Origin: an uncultured Tateyamaria sp. | Lineage (GTDB): Bacteria > Pseudomonadota > Alphaproteobacteria > Rhodobacterales > Rhodobacteraceae | Assembly: GCF_947503415.1 (NCBI RefSeq) | Contig: NZ_CANNDS010000001.1 | Location: 682,001 to 746,000, forward strand | Length of the DNA stretch: 64,000 bases | Direction: 5' to 3' | Shown here: piece by piece, positions 1 to 7,512 of the stretch | Numbering within the stretch: the stretch's first letter is position 1 | How the letters are laid out: each line of letters begins with the position of its first letter | Made by a program: the position numbers and the translations under genes | The notes under the pieces: generated by a model | The model's database searches: none | Told to the model about the DNA's origin: nothing | The model's input: the letters and a program-made list of their open reading frames with translations, nothing else

Positions 1-266
1 CAGCCGCCCGCGTCTTTCCAATGCGCGGCATATCCTTGGGCTTCGCTCTGATTGACGAAGGCCGCAAACGCATCCTCTGTTGGGCGCAGGGCAACCGCCC
101 CGTGATCAAAGCGCCAGCCATCTTTGCGGCGTGATGCCATGCGCCCGCCAAGGCCGCGTCCCTTGTCGAAGATGACAACCGAATGTCCTCTGTCCACCAA
201 AGCCCTTGCGACCGTCAGCCCCGCAAGCCCAGCGCCGATAACGGCAATTTGGTCAGTTTTTTGCAC
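1..266 (-). CDS. FAD-dependent oxidoreductase (renalase/amine-oxidase-like), partial
   Basis: Only the N-terminal 88 residues lie in the window; the gene runs off the left edge. They begin with a Rossmann FAD-binding fold (IAVIGAGLAGLTVARAL), then a negatively charged strand end (VIFDKGRGLGGRMASRR) typical of renalase-like NAD(P)/FAD-binding amine oxidases. The start is a GTG at 264-266 with a GGAG motif a few bases upstream; no in-frame ATG is better placed. The 87 bp to the next gene show no clear terminator, so the gene may be a distal member of the reverse-strand operon upstream of it. The substrate cannot be judged from this fragment. Confidence 0.75.
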   Translation of the reverse strand, partial: MQKTDQIAVIGAGLAGLTVARALVDRGHSVVIFDKGRGLGGRMASRRKDGWRFDHGAVALRPTEDAFAAFVNQSEAQGYAAHWKDAGG

Positions 267-353
267 GGCTCAACGCTCCGGTGATCGCTGGTTTGGCAAG
301 ATGGACGGGTCGTCTTGCTCGAAGAGGGTCATGTAGTGCCAAATCGTGCCGGA

Positions 354-1409
354 TCAGGTGAAAGATGCGTCGAGGCCGTATTCGGCGGTCAGAGCTTCCA
401 GATCCCGGCGCAAGGCGGGCTTGAGGATGAGACCTTGCTCCATGCGTCCTTTGGCCGCCGCAGTCTTGCCGTCTCCGGGCAGGCGCACGGTGTCGTGGCC
501 GGGCAAAGGTTGCGAGGCGCGCATTTCGTCAAACACGCGCTCAGCCCGCTCTCCGAAATCTGTAATGCCAAAGGCCGCCGGATCGAGCGCCATCACGAAC
601 TGTCCGGTGTTGGTCGAGGAGGTTGTGTCGTTGGTGAAGTCCACAACATCCGAGCCGAAGGCGGCGTCATTCAAGACCCCGGCCATGAGTCCAATTGCGA
701 CGGACAGTCCAAAGCCCTTGGGGCCGCCGATGGGCAGCAGGAAGCCTTCGGATTTGCGCGCCGGGTCGGTCAGGGGTTTGCCATCGCGCCCCACCATCCA
801 TCCTTCGGGCATAGGCTGGCCTTGCTGCAGAAGCGTTTTGATCTTGCCCATGGCCGCTACGGTCGTTGCCATGTCGAATACGAAGGGATCCGCGCCATCG
901 CTTGGTGCGGAAAAGGCGATGGGGTTCGTGCCCAGAAGCAGGTCTGACCCGCCATAGGGTGGCACGTGGTTGGCGCTGCCCACCGCCGCGGCCATGCCCA
1001 GCAAACCTGCCTCTGCCTGAGGACGCACATAAAGCGCCAGAGGACCCGCATGATTACCACGCCGCACCCCGACCCAACCGATCCCGGCGGCGCGCGCTTT
1101 TTCCATGGCAAGGTCGCGCGCTGCAGCCATGGCCAAATGGCCCAGACCGTCGTTTCCGTCGATCACGGCGGTCGCGGCTGTTTCATGTGCCACGGAGACA
1201 TTTGCCTTCGGGTTGCAGCCTCCACCCGCCAGACGGGCCAGATATTGGCGCAAGCGAAAGACACCGTGGGTCGCGTAGCCGTAGACATCCGCCTCGACCA
1301 TCAGGGCGGCAACTGATGCAGCGTCGTCATCTGGCACACCTTGCGACCCAAGCGCCTGCGCCACAAAACTGCGCAGCGCCTCGGGTTTGATTGGCGCGTC
1401 CTCAGCCAT
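354..1409 (-). CDS. Ldh-family (malate/L-lactate/sulfolactate) dehydrogenase
   Basis: A 351-residue NAD(P)-dependent 2-hydroxyacid dehydrogenase of the Ldh_2 family (malate, ureidoglycolate and sulfolactate dehydrogenases), unrelated to classical Rossmann LDHs. Family hallmarks are the N-terminal helical segment ending YGYATHGVFRL, the GWVGVRRGNHAG segment holding the conserved catalytic histidine, GTNPIAFSAP and FDMATT near the middle, and the C-terminal GGPKGFGLSVAI glycine-rich motif. The start was set at ATG 1407-1409 because it overlaps the stop of the permease gene by 8 bp, indicating translational coupling; the open frame extends upstream only as an artefact. It is the last gene of the ABC-transporter operon, so it probably oxidises or reduces the imported 2-hydroxy- or 2-oxoacid. 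The exact substrate is unknown. Confidence 0.88.
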   Translation of the reverse strand: MAEDAPIKPEALRSFVAQALGSQGVPDDDAASVAALMVEADVYGYATHGVFRLRQYLARLAGGGCNPKANVSVAHETAATAVIDGNDGLGHLAMAAARDLAMEKARAAGIGWVGVRRGNHAGPLALYVRPQAEAGLLGMAAAVGSANHVPPYGGSDLLLGTNPIAFSAPSDGADPFVFDMATTVAAMGKIKTLLQQGQPMPEGWMVGRDGKPLTDPARKSEGFLLPIGGPKGFGLSVAIGLMAGVLNDAAFGSDVVDFTNDTTSSTNTGQFVMALDPAAFGITDFGERAERVFDEMRASQPLPGHDTVRLPGDGKTAAAKGRMEQGLILKPALRRDLEALTAEYGLDASFT

Positions 1410-2265
1410 CGTAAGAGCCCACGCGCTCCTTATGCCAGAACACGATCTTGCGCTGCGCGAACTGTACCAGAAGGTAAAGCGCAAGGCCGACAAGGCTGAG
1501 ATACAGGATCAACGAGAACACCCTTGGTGTGTTCAACTGCGAGGCCGCGACACGGATCAACTCACCAAACCCTTTGCCCCCACCAAGAAACTCCCCGGTA
1601 ATCGCCCCAGCCATCACCCCGACGGCGCCAATTTTCAGGCCAGTGAAGATCTGCGGCAGGCCAGTGGGCAGTTTCATCTTGATCAGGGTCTGCATACGGC
1701 TGGCCCCCATCGTCTTGAACAGCATACGGGCGTTCTCGTCAGCGGCATGCAGCCCGGCGGCGGTGCCAACCACAATCGGAAAAGTCGCGATAAAGGCGGC
1801 AAGGGCCACTTTCGATTCAATCCCAAAGCCCAGCCATGCCACAAACAGGGGCGCGAAGGCCACCTTTGGCATCGTGTCAATCGCCACGAGATAAGGCATC
1901 ACCGCCTTTTCGCCAAAGGCTGTTTCGCCCACCAGTACACCAAGCGTAAAGCCAATTGCGATGGCGAGAGCAAAGCCATAGATCACCTCCAGTATGGTGA
2001 TCCACAGTGCGGTCAGCATGTAGCCGCCGGTCAAAAGGTTCTGGCCGACAAAAATCATGTCCTTGAGCGTTTCGGCGGGCGTCGGCAGAATGATCGGAGA
2101 CACGAGGCCGAAGCTGGTCACGAATTGCCAGGTGCCGATGAACACCAGAAAGACAAATGTCATGGCGATCCAGCGGGGCACCGAGTCGATGAACGCGACC
2201 TCTTGCACCCAGACGGTGTCTTCGGCGTTGTCCGCAGGTGATGGAGCGTTCGAAACATCGGTCAC
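1402..2265 (-). CDS. ABC transporter permease (SsuC/TauC type)
   Basis: A 287-residue inner-membrane permease of the BPD_transp_1 family, nitrate/sulfonate/taurine branch. About six hydrophobic segments are visible. The cytoplasmic EAA-like loop that contacts the ATPase reads around ARMLFKTMGASRMQTLIKMKLPTGLPQIFTGLKIG, and the end is basic. The 5' end overlaps the ATPase gene stop by 4 bp, and the 3' end overlaps the downstream dehydrogenase start. With the ATPase and periplasmic protein this makes a complete importer. Ligands of this subfamily range from sulfonates to thiamine precursors and aromatic acids, so the cargo is open. Confidence 0.92.
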   Translation of the reverse strand: MTDVSNAPSPADNAEDTVWVQEVAFIDSVPRWIAMTFVFLVFIGTWQFVTSFGLVSPIILPTPAETLKDMIFVGQNLLTGGYMLTALWITILEVIYGFALAIAIGFTLGVLVGETAFGEKAVMPYLVAIDTMPKVAFAPLFVAWLGFGIESKVALAAFIATFPIVVGTAAGLHAADENARMLFKTMGASRMQTLIKMKLPTGLPQIFTGLKIGAVGVMAGAITGEFLGGGKGFGELIRVAASQLNTPRVFSLILYLSLVGLALYLLVQFAQRKIVFWHKERVGSYDG

Positions 2266-3071
2266 ATGTCTTCTCCCTTGTCCAGTTGTCCGCGAATGTA
2301 TTCGACGATCTCACCGAATTCCGGCGTCGTCATCATCTCAAGCGTGCGGGGGCGGGGCAGATCAACTTTCACGACCTCGGCGACGCGGCCCGGGCGCGGC
2401 TTCATCACCACGATTTCGTCCGACAAGATCACCGCTTCCTGGATCGAGTGGGTCACGAGAAAGGCGGTGGCGTCCTGCTCAGTGCAAATCCGCTGCAATT
2501 CCATGTTCATCATGTCGCGGGACAACTCGTCCAGTGCGCTGAACGGCTCATCCAGCAGCAGCACGGCGGGTTCGGTGATCAGCATCCGGCAGATCGAAGC
2601 CCGTTGCGCCATGCCGCCTGAAAGCTCGTTGGGGTAGACGTTTTCGAACCCCTTGAGCCCTACAATATCCAGAAGCTCATAAGCCTTTTCCATCGCCGCT
2701 TTGGCGGCTGCTTTTCCGTCACGGATTTCGATCGGCAGCACGATGTTCTCAACGGCTGTCTTCCAGGGAAACAGCGTCGCTTGCTGAAACATCATTCCGA
2801 TGTCGCGGCGTGGCCCGGTCACTGGTTTGCCTTGCAGGACGACGCGGCCCTGTGACGGGGGAATGAGGCCCGCCATGATCTTGAGCAATGTGGATTTCCC
2901 ACAGCCGCTGGACCCGATCACGGAGGTAAAGCTGCCTTTGCGCAATGTCAGGTTCACCCCTTCGAGCGCCACGACAAGATTGCGCGCATAAGTTTTGCTG
3001 ACGCGGCTCAGCTCATAAACTGGCGCACCCAAGGGTGCGCCAACTTCGTTTTCTACCAATTCGGTGTTCAT
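2262..3071 (-). CDS. ABC transporter ATP-binding protein (SsuB/TauB type)
   Basis: A 269-residue ATPase with Walker A GSSGCGKST, Q-loop FQQATLFPW, signature LSGGM, Walker B LLLDEPFSALD and switch histidine in LVTHSIQEA, all in normal order. It belongs to the nitrate/sulfonate/taurine importer branch. The start chosen is ATG 3069-3071, which overlaps the stop of the substrate-binding-protein gene in an ATGA arrangement; the longer frame would add an unlikely basic leader. The signature has M in place of the usual Q (LSGGM rather than LSGGQ), a common variation in this branch. Confidence 0.94.
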   Translation of the reverse strand: MNTELVENEVGAPLGAPVYELSRVSKTYARNLVVALEGVNLTLRKGSFTSVIGSSGCGKSTLLKIMAGLIPPSQGRVVLQGKPVTGPRRDIGMMFQQATLFPWKTAVENIVLPIEIRDGKAAAKAAMEKAYELLDIVGLKGFENVYPNELSGGMAQRASICRMLITEPAVLLLDEPFSALDELSRDMMNMELQRICTEQDATAFLVTHSIQEAVILSDEIVVMKPRPGRVAEVVKVDLPRPRTLEMMTTPEFGEIVEYIRGQLDKGEDM

Positions 3072-4093
3072 TCGCTGGCGGCCGCGTTTCCAATGGCTGC
3101 GAACTCGTTTGTCCACGCCGCGCTCAGATCATCGAGCGGGGCAGCAATCTCGCCACCGGTCACAAGCGCGTCCTGCCATTCGGCCCAAACCTCGGCTGGG
3201 TACCAACCCAAACCGTTTTCCGGGCTGGTCGAAATGGTCTTGGACCGAACCGCATCAAACAGGGCCGACTGGAACTCCTTGTCCTCGCCTTCCTGCGGGT
3301 TGCCGTCGGCCAGATGCTTCAACACTGCCTCGCGGTTGGCGTCATCCAGCGCGAAGGCATGGCCCTTGGCAAAGGCACGGCTCCACGCTTCGACCAGTTC
3401 ACGGTCATTGGCGATGGTGTCGGCCATTGTTGCGATGCCGTTGCCAAAGAAGCGGCCAAACTCGGCAGGCGTAATGTCCCGCACGGCCATACCGCGCTGA
3501 TTCAGGATCGCGGTGTCCGCTGTGGAGGCTGAATAGGCATCAATCTCGTTATTGAGAAATGCAGCAGTCGCCGGACCACCGTCGCCCACCGTCAGGAACT
3601 CGTAGTCGGTTCCGGCGGTCAATCCCGCGCCCGACATCACGTTGCGGGCAAAGCCCACTTCCGCGCCGTCTGCGGTGCCTGTTCCGATGACTTTGCCGCG
3701 CAGGCCTTCGATGTCCTGAATGTCGGAGCCTTCCTGTACCGCGATCCCGAAGTTGCTGCGTGCGGCCACGTTATAGATGTGGACCACCTCAACACCGCGC
3801 GACCGGGCGGCAAGGATTGGACCCGGACCGGGGCGGCCAAACTGCGCTTGCCCGGCGGACAGCGCCTGAATGACGGCACCCGAGCCGTTGATGGCTTCGA
3901 CCGTAACGTTGAGGCCTTCATCCGCAAAGAAACCTTCGCCAATGGCCACGAAGACGGGGAACGAGTTGATCGCCGATGGGCTGGGCTGCACAAACGTGAT
4001 GTCTCGCATATCTTGCGCCAAAGCGCCGGTGCTCAAAAGGCCAGCCACGGGGATTGCGGCAAGAAGCTTTGTAAAAGTTCTTCTGGTTGTCAT
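3068..4093 (-). CDS. ABC transporter substrate-binding protein (NMT1/THI5-like)
   Basis: A 341-residue periplasmic binding protein. The N-terminus MTTRRTFTKLLAAIPVAG has a twin-arginine-like motif followed by a hydrophobic stretch and an ALA-Q cleavage site near residue 26. The mature part has the NMT1/SsuA-type fold signature (GEGFFADEGLNVTVEAINGSG, then repeated binding-site glycines). It precedes its ATPase and permease in one operon and follows a FAH-family hydrolase gene by 62 bp. This family binds small organic acids, sulfonates or pyrimidine precursors; nothing in the sequence fixes the ligand. The RR motif suggests possible Tat export, unusual but known for a binding protein. Confidence 0.9.
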   Translation of the reverse strand: MTTRRTFTKLLAAIPVAGLLSTGALAQDMRDITFVQPSPSAINSFPVFVAIGEGFFADEGLNVTVEAINGSGAVIQALSAGQAQFGRPGPGPILAARSRGVEVVHIYNVAARSNFGIAVQEGSDIQDIEGLRGKVIGTGTADGAEVGFARNVMSGAGLTAGTDYEFLTVGDGGPATAAFLNNEIDAYSASTADTAILNQRGMAVRDITPAEFGRFFGNGIATMADTIANDRELVEAWSRAFAKGHAFALDDANREAVLKHLADGNPQEGEDKEFQSALFDAVRSKTISTSPENGLGWYPAEVWAEWQDALVTGGEIAAPLDDLSAAWTNEFAAIGNAAASE

Positions 4094-4155
4094 TTTGGGT
4101 CTCCTCCCTTGGTTGAATGCGTGCCGAGGTCTCTGATTGTTGCGTGCCGCCTTGA

Positions 4156-5070
4156 TCAGGCGACGCGGACAGAGTTGCTCAGCTCCCCGATTTCCGAGAC
4201 TGTGCAGACGACCGTGTCGCCTGCTGCCAGAAAGCGGGGCGGATCCATCGCGTATCCCACGCCAGATGGCGTGCCGGTTGCGATGATGTCACCGGGTTCC
4301 AGCGTCAGACCCTCCGACAGGGAGGCAATGAGCGTTGGGATATCAAAGATCATATCTGCCGTCGTACCGTCCTGGCGTTGCTCGCCATTTACGGTCAGAC
4401 CAATCGACAGCTTGTGCGGGTCACTGATTTCGTCGGCGGTCACGATCCAAGGGCCAACGGGGCAAGAGCCGTCCAGCCCCTTGCCCTTGAAATACTGCCC
4501 TCCATGACGCCGCTGCACATCGCGCGCGGTAACGTCATTCAGAATCGTATAGCCGAAGATGTGATCATAGGCGTCTCGCCTTGTGATGTTGCGCCCCGGT
4601 TGGCCGATGATAACCGCAAGTTCCACTTCGTAGTCGATGGATGTCGAAACGTCGGGAAACAGCAAGATATCACCACCGGGGGCAACAATTGATGTGGGTG
4701 GCTTGGTGAAAAAGACGGGGTGTTCCGTCACACCAACCTTCTGGTTTTGCGCCCGATCACCTTCAGCGATGTGTTCGGCGTAGTTTCGTCCGACGCAAAA
4801 GACGTTCTTGCGTGGTTGAGGAATGGGCGCCATCAACTGAGGATCAGTAACGACCGCACCGGCGTGTTGGCCTGCCTCGGCTTGCGACACCAATTCACGC
4901 AGCGCAGGGGCAGCGTCGTCGCCCGCTTCGATGATGGCCTGTAAGCTGCCGGCTTTAAGAGCGTCACTGTTCGATGCCCCCGCTGCCTGCGCGACAACGA
5001 GCCAGCTTCCGTTGCCAAGTTCCACCACTGCAGAGGGTTTGCCTCCAACTGAAAGTGTCGCCAATCTCAT
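4156..5070 (-). CDS. Fumarylacetoacetate hydrolase family protein
   Basis: A 304-residue FAH-family enzyme with an N-terminal cap of about 85 residues followed by the catalytic domain. Visible motifs are the start of the FAH fold (VFCVGRNYAEHI), the metal site in DYEVELAV (E-x-E) with the downstream acid in NDVTARD, KGKGLDGSCPVGPW, and the C-terminal TGTPSGVGYAM loop. The family cleaves C-C bonds in 3-oxoacids or hydrates and decarboxylates dicarboxylates (FAH, maleylpyruvate hydrolase, HpcE and others). It is the first gene of the operon that continues into the ABC importer and Ldh-type dehydrogenase, and it is transcribed divergently from a GntR regulator. It probably acts on the imported acid or a derivative; the substrate is unknown. 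Confidence 0.9.
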   Translation of the reverse strand: MRLATLSVGGKPSAVVELGNGSWLVVAQAAGASNSDALKAGSLQAIIEAGDDAAPALRELVSQAEAGQHAGAVVTDPQLMAPIPQPRKNVFCVGRNYAEHIAEGDRAQNQKVGVTEHPVFFTKPPTSIVAPGGDILLFPDVSTSIDYEVELAVIIGQPGRNITRRDAYDHIFGYTILNDVTARDVQRRHGGQYFKGKGLDGSCPVGPWIVTADEISDPHKLSIGLTVNGEQRQDGTTADMIFDIPTLIASLSEGLTLEPGDIIATGTPSGVGYAMDPPRFLAAGDTVVCTVSEIGELSNSVRVA

Positions 5071-5213
5071 TTTTTCTCCCTCCGAGCGGCGTCGCGTTCA
5101 GCTGCTTGACTGGCTGATTTTTGCGACTCTGCGACCAAATGCTGAAGGCAAAAGGCCGACTTATTGCAGCTCTCCTGCATTGACAAAGAGCGCTCTGCAC
5201 CATGAAATCAACT

Positions 5214-5233
5214 GACCAATTCGTTGATTGGGT
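5214..5233. promoter_or_regulatory. Candidate GntR operator in the FAH/gntR divergent region
   Basis: An imperfect inverted repeat, GACCAAT-N6-ATTGGGT, lies 8 bp before the gntR start codon and about 145 bp before the divergent FAH gene. The same left half-site and spacing recur as a perfect repeat before the second FAH gene (6738-6757). It is proposed as the autoregulatory site of the adjacent GntR protein. Confidence 0.5.
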
Positions 5234-5241
5234 GGGTCTCA

Positions 5242-5934
5242 ATGCCAAAAACCGAGCTTCTTGTGCAGCGTATCAGGCAGATGATTGCGTCTGACGGCTA
5301 CACTCATAACGACCGACTGCCGCCGGAACGGGCGATGTGCGCGACGCTTGGCGTCACGCGCAACCAATTGCGGTCGGCGCTGGCGCGGCTGGAAGCGCGG
5401 GGGCTGATATGGCGTCACGTGGGGCGTGGCACGTTTGTCGGAGAACGCCCCGTTTTGAACCTCGATGACGTCTTGTATCTCCGCGATCAGGTGACGCCAC
5501 CGCAGGTCGCGTCCGTTCGGCTGGCCATCGAACCGGAGTTGGCACGTCTCGCAGCAACCAACAGTACGCCCACGGATCGGGAAGAGCTTCGAACCTGCGC
5601 GGAGCGTTGCCGAGACGCCCCTGACTGGCGCAGCTATGAGGCGTGGGACAACAAGTTCCACTTCGCGGTCGCCCGCGGTGCAAAGAACCAGCTGTTCCTG
5701 TACTACTTCGAGACGCTCAATGTGGTGCGGCGATCCATGGTATGGGCGCAGCCACGCACGACTGCGAAACCGGTGAAAAACTACTCGAGCTTTCTGGAGC
5801 ACGACTTGATCGTGAAAGCGATCGACGACACTAACGGCGATTTGGCAGCGCATTATATGAAGCAGCATCTGCGTTCTGTTTACGGCCGCATTCTGCCATC
5901 GCTCGACGAGACTGCAGTGCAGCGCACCAACTGA
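5242..5934 (+). CDS. GntR-family transcriptional regulator (FadR/FCD branch)
   Basis: A 230-residue regulator: N-terminal winged helix (residues about 5-70, with LPPERAMCATLGVTRNQLRSALARLEARGLIWRHVGRGTFV as the helix-turn-helix and wing) and a C-terminal all-helical FCD ligand domain. The start is ATG 5242, preceded by GGGTGGG; a TTG 18 bp upstream is less likely. It is divergent from the FAH/ABC operon and upstream of a second FAH gene on the other strand. Two matching inverted repeats near its own promoter and before the second FAH gene suggest it represses both, with an organic acid as inducer. That link is inferred. Confidence 0.88.
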   Translation: MPKTELLVQRIRQMIASDGYTHNDRLPPERAMCATLGVTRNQLRSALARLEARGLIWRHVGRGTFVGERPVLNLDDVLYLRDQVTPPQVASVRLAIEPELARLAATNSTPTDREELRTCAERCRDAPDWRSYEAWDNKFHFAVARGAKNQLFLYYFETLNVVRRSMVWAQPRTTAKPVKNYSSFLEHDLIVKAIDDTNGDLAAHYMKQHLRSVYGRILPSLDETAVQRTN

Positions 5935-5992
5935 TGCGCGACACCCCCGCAAGACGGGAGCATCACTGACGGCTTTTGATCTGCCAGAGCGA

Positions 5993-6676
5993 TTAGGTCA
6001 CGGTGACGGTCAGCGTACCAAGCGCGGGTATCGCCACTTCCATGACGTCGCCTTTGACCACCGGACCAACGCCCGACGGTGTACCGGTCATGATCACATC
6101 GCCCGCTGCCAGTTCGAAATATTCGGACAGGTAAGAAATCATCTCGGGCGTTTTCCAGATCAACTGGTTCAGGTCGCCTTCCTGGCGCAGCTCCCCGTTT
6201 ACTTTCAGCGTAATCGCGCCCTCATCAAGGTGACCAACCTCAGCGACGGTGTGGATCGGACCGATGGGTGCCGAGCGCTCGAACGCTTTGCCAATCTCCC
6301 AAGGCCGCCCTGCCTTTTTCATTTCGCCCTGAAGATCCCGGCGGGTCATATCGAGCGACAATGCATAGCCATAGACGTGATCCATCGCGCTCTCGACCGG
6401 AATGTTCTTGCCACCGGATTTCAGTGCAACGGTCAATTCAGCTTCGTGATGAACATCAGATGTGTGAGGCGGGTATGGAAACTCCCCCGTGGTATCGAGG
6501 TTGTTGGGGTTCTTTTGAAAAAAGAAGGGCGGCTCGCGGTCCGGGTCATGGCCCATCTCGATGGCGTGCGCTGCATAGTTGCGGCCAATGCAGTACACCC
6601 GACGCACCGGGAATGCGCCGCCCGATGCGACGGGGATCGACGTTACGGGTGGCGTGGGGATGACGTAATCAGACAT
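5993..6676 (-). CDS. Fumarylacetoacetate hydrolase family protein (short form)
   Basis: A 227-residue FAH-domain enzyme without the N-terminal cap of its neighbour at 4156, the usual size for maleylpyruvate/fumarylpyruvate hydrolases and oxaloacetate-decarboxylase-type (FAHD1) members. Motifs are VYCIGRNYAAHAIEMGHD, the metal-binding HHEAELTVAL, RRDLQGEMKKAGRPWEIGKAF and MTGTPSGVGPV. The start ATG 6674-6676 follows a GGAG motif. It is monocistronic on the reverse strand, and a perfect GACCAAT-N6-ATTGGTC repeat lies about 60 bp upstream. It probably acts in the same pathway as the other FAH gene, possibly on a pyruvate adduct. Confidence 0.88.
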   Translation of the reverse strand: MSDYVIPTPPVTSIPVASGGAFPVRRVYCIGRNYAAHAIEMGHDPDREPPFFFQKNPNNLDTTGEFPYPPHTSDVHHEAELTVALKSGGKNIPVESAMDHVYGYALSLDMTRRDLQGEMKKAGRPWEIGKAFERSAPIGPIHTVAEVGHLDEGAITLKVNGELRQEGDLNQLIWKTPEMISYLSEYFELAAGDVIMTGTPSGVGPVVKGDVMEVAIPALGTLTVTVT

Positions 6677-6737
6677 TGAGCAGCTCCATATTTCGGGTCC
6701 CGCTTGGCATACGGGTTGAAATCTGAGAGATCAATCT

Positions 6738-6757
6738 GACCAATGGGCGGATTGGTC
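6738..6757. promoter_or_regulatory. Perfect inverted repeat, candidate GntR operator upstream of FAH gene
   Basis: GACCAAT-N6-ATTGGTC is a perfect 7-bp inverted repeat with a GC-rich 6-bp spacer, 62 bp upstream of the short FAH-family gene. The left half-site and spacing match the repeat before the gntR gene at 5242. The 3' neighbour (6817, reverse) ends downstream, so the site serves the FAH promoter. Confidence 0.55.
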
Positions 6758-6816
6758 CGGCCATGCTGGCCAAAATGCAATCAAGGACGGTAGTGCATGA
6801 TCAGCTGATTTGATCG

Positions 6817-7503
6817 CTACGCGACGCCAGCGGTGTCTTGCGATTGCAACCATTTCACGACCGAAGCCCGCTTTGCGTCCATGTGGTTCAGCAAAGTGGC
6901 CGCAAGGTTGGGACCGTCGCGCGCGACAAGGTATTGCAGGATTTTCTCATGCTCCTGCACGGCGTCGTACCAACGGCTCTCCGAGATGTTGGCCAGATAA
7001 CGGGCGCGTTGCATACGCAGCGACAGCGCCTGAGACGATGTGGTCAGTGTTCCGTTGCGCGCCGCCATCAGGATGGCCCGGTGGATTTTCTGGTTGATGC
7101 TGAAATAGGCGTCCAAGTCCCGGCGTTCATAGCTTTCGATCATCTGGGCGTGCAGCGCACGCACCTCTTCGATTTCAGCGTCAGTGATGTGCTTGCAGGC
7201 CAATTCACCGGACAATGCCTCGAGCGCGCCCAGCACGGGAAACACTTCCTCGACTTCCTCTTGGGTGACTTGCGTCACCCACGCGCCGCGGTTCGGCTCC
7301 AACCTGACCAACCCGTCAGAAGCGAGTACCTTGAGCGCCTCGCGTAACGGAGTGCGAGACACGCCGAACTGGTCGCACAATTGCTTTTCCGGCACCTTGG
7401 TGCCCGGTTTCAATTCGGAATTGATGATCAGGGTTTGCAGGCGATCCACCAGCTCATGATGCAGGGATTTGCGCATGATTGTCTGTGATGTGTGCAGTGT
7501 CAT
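6817..7503 (-). CDS. GntR-family transcriptional regulator (FCD branch)
   Basis: A 228-residue regulator with an N-terminal winged helix (LKPGTKVPEKQLCDQFGVSRTPLREALKVLASDGLVRLEPNRGAWV) and a helical FCD domain with the metal/ligand histidines typical of the class (FSINQKIHRAIL, QEHEKILQYL). It starts at ATG 7501-7503 with GAGGTGA upstream, 9 bp after the stop of the large FAD/Fe-S dehydrogenase, so the two are co-transcribed. It most likely controls that operon in response to a 2-hydroxyacid, as LldR/GlcC-type regulators do. This is inference from context. Confidence 0.88.
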   Translation of the reverse strand: MTLHTSQTIMRKSLHHELVDRLQTLIINSELKPGTKVPEKQLCDQFGVSRTPLREALKVLASDGLVRLEPNRGAWVTQVTQEEVEEVFPVLGALEALSGELACKHITDAEIEEVRALHAQMIESYERRDLDAYFSINQKIHRAILMAARNGTLTTSSQALSLRMQRARYLANISESRWYDAVQEHEKILQYLVARDGPNLAATLLNHMDAKRASVVKWLQSQDTAGVA

Positions 7504-7512
7504 CGCGTCACC

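Noticed and set aside
315-957. Long forward frames opposite the Ldh-type dehydrogenase
   Set aside because: They are antisense shadows of a clear enzyme in high-GC DNA, with no domain or ribosome-binding site.
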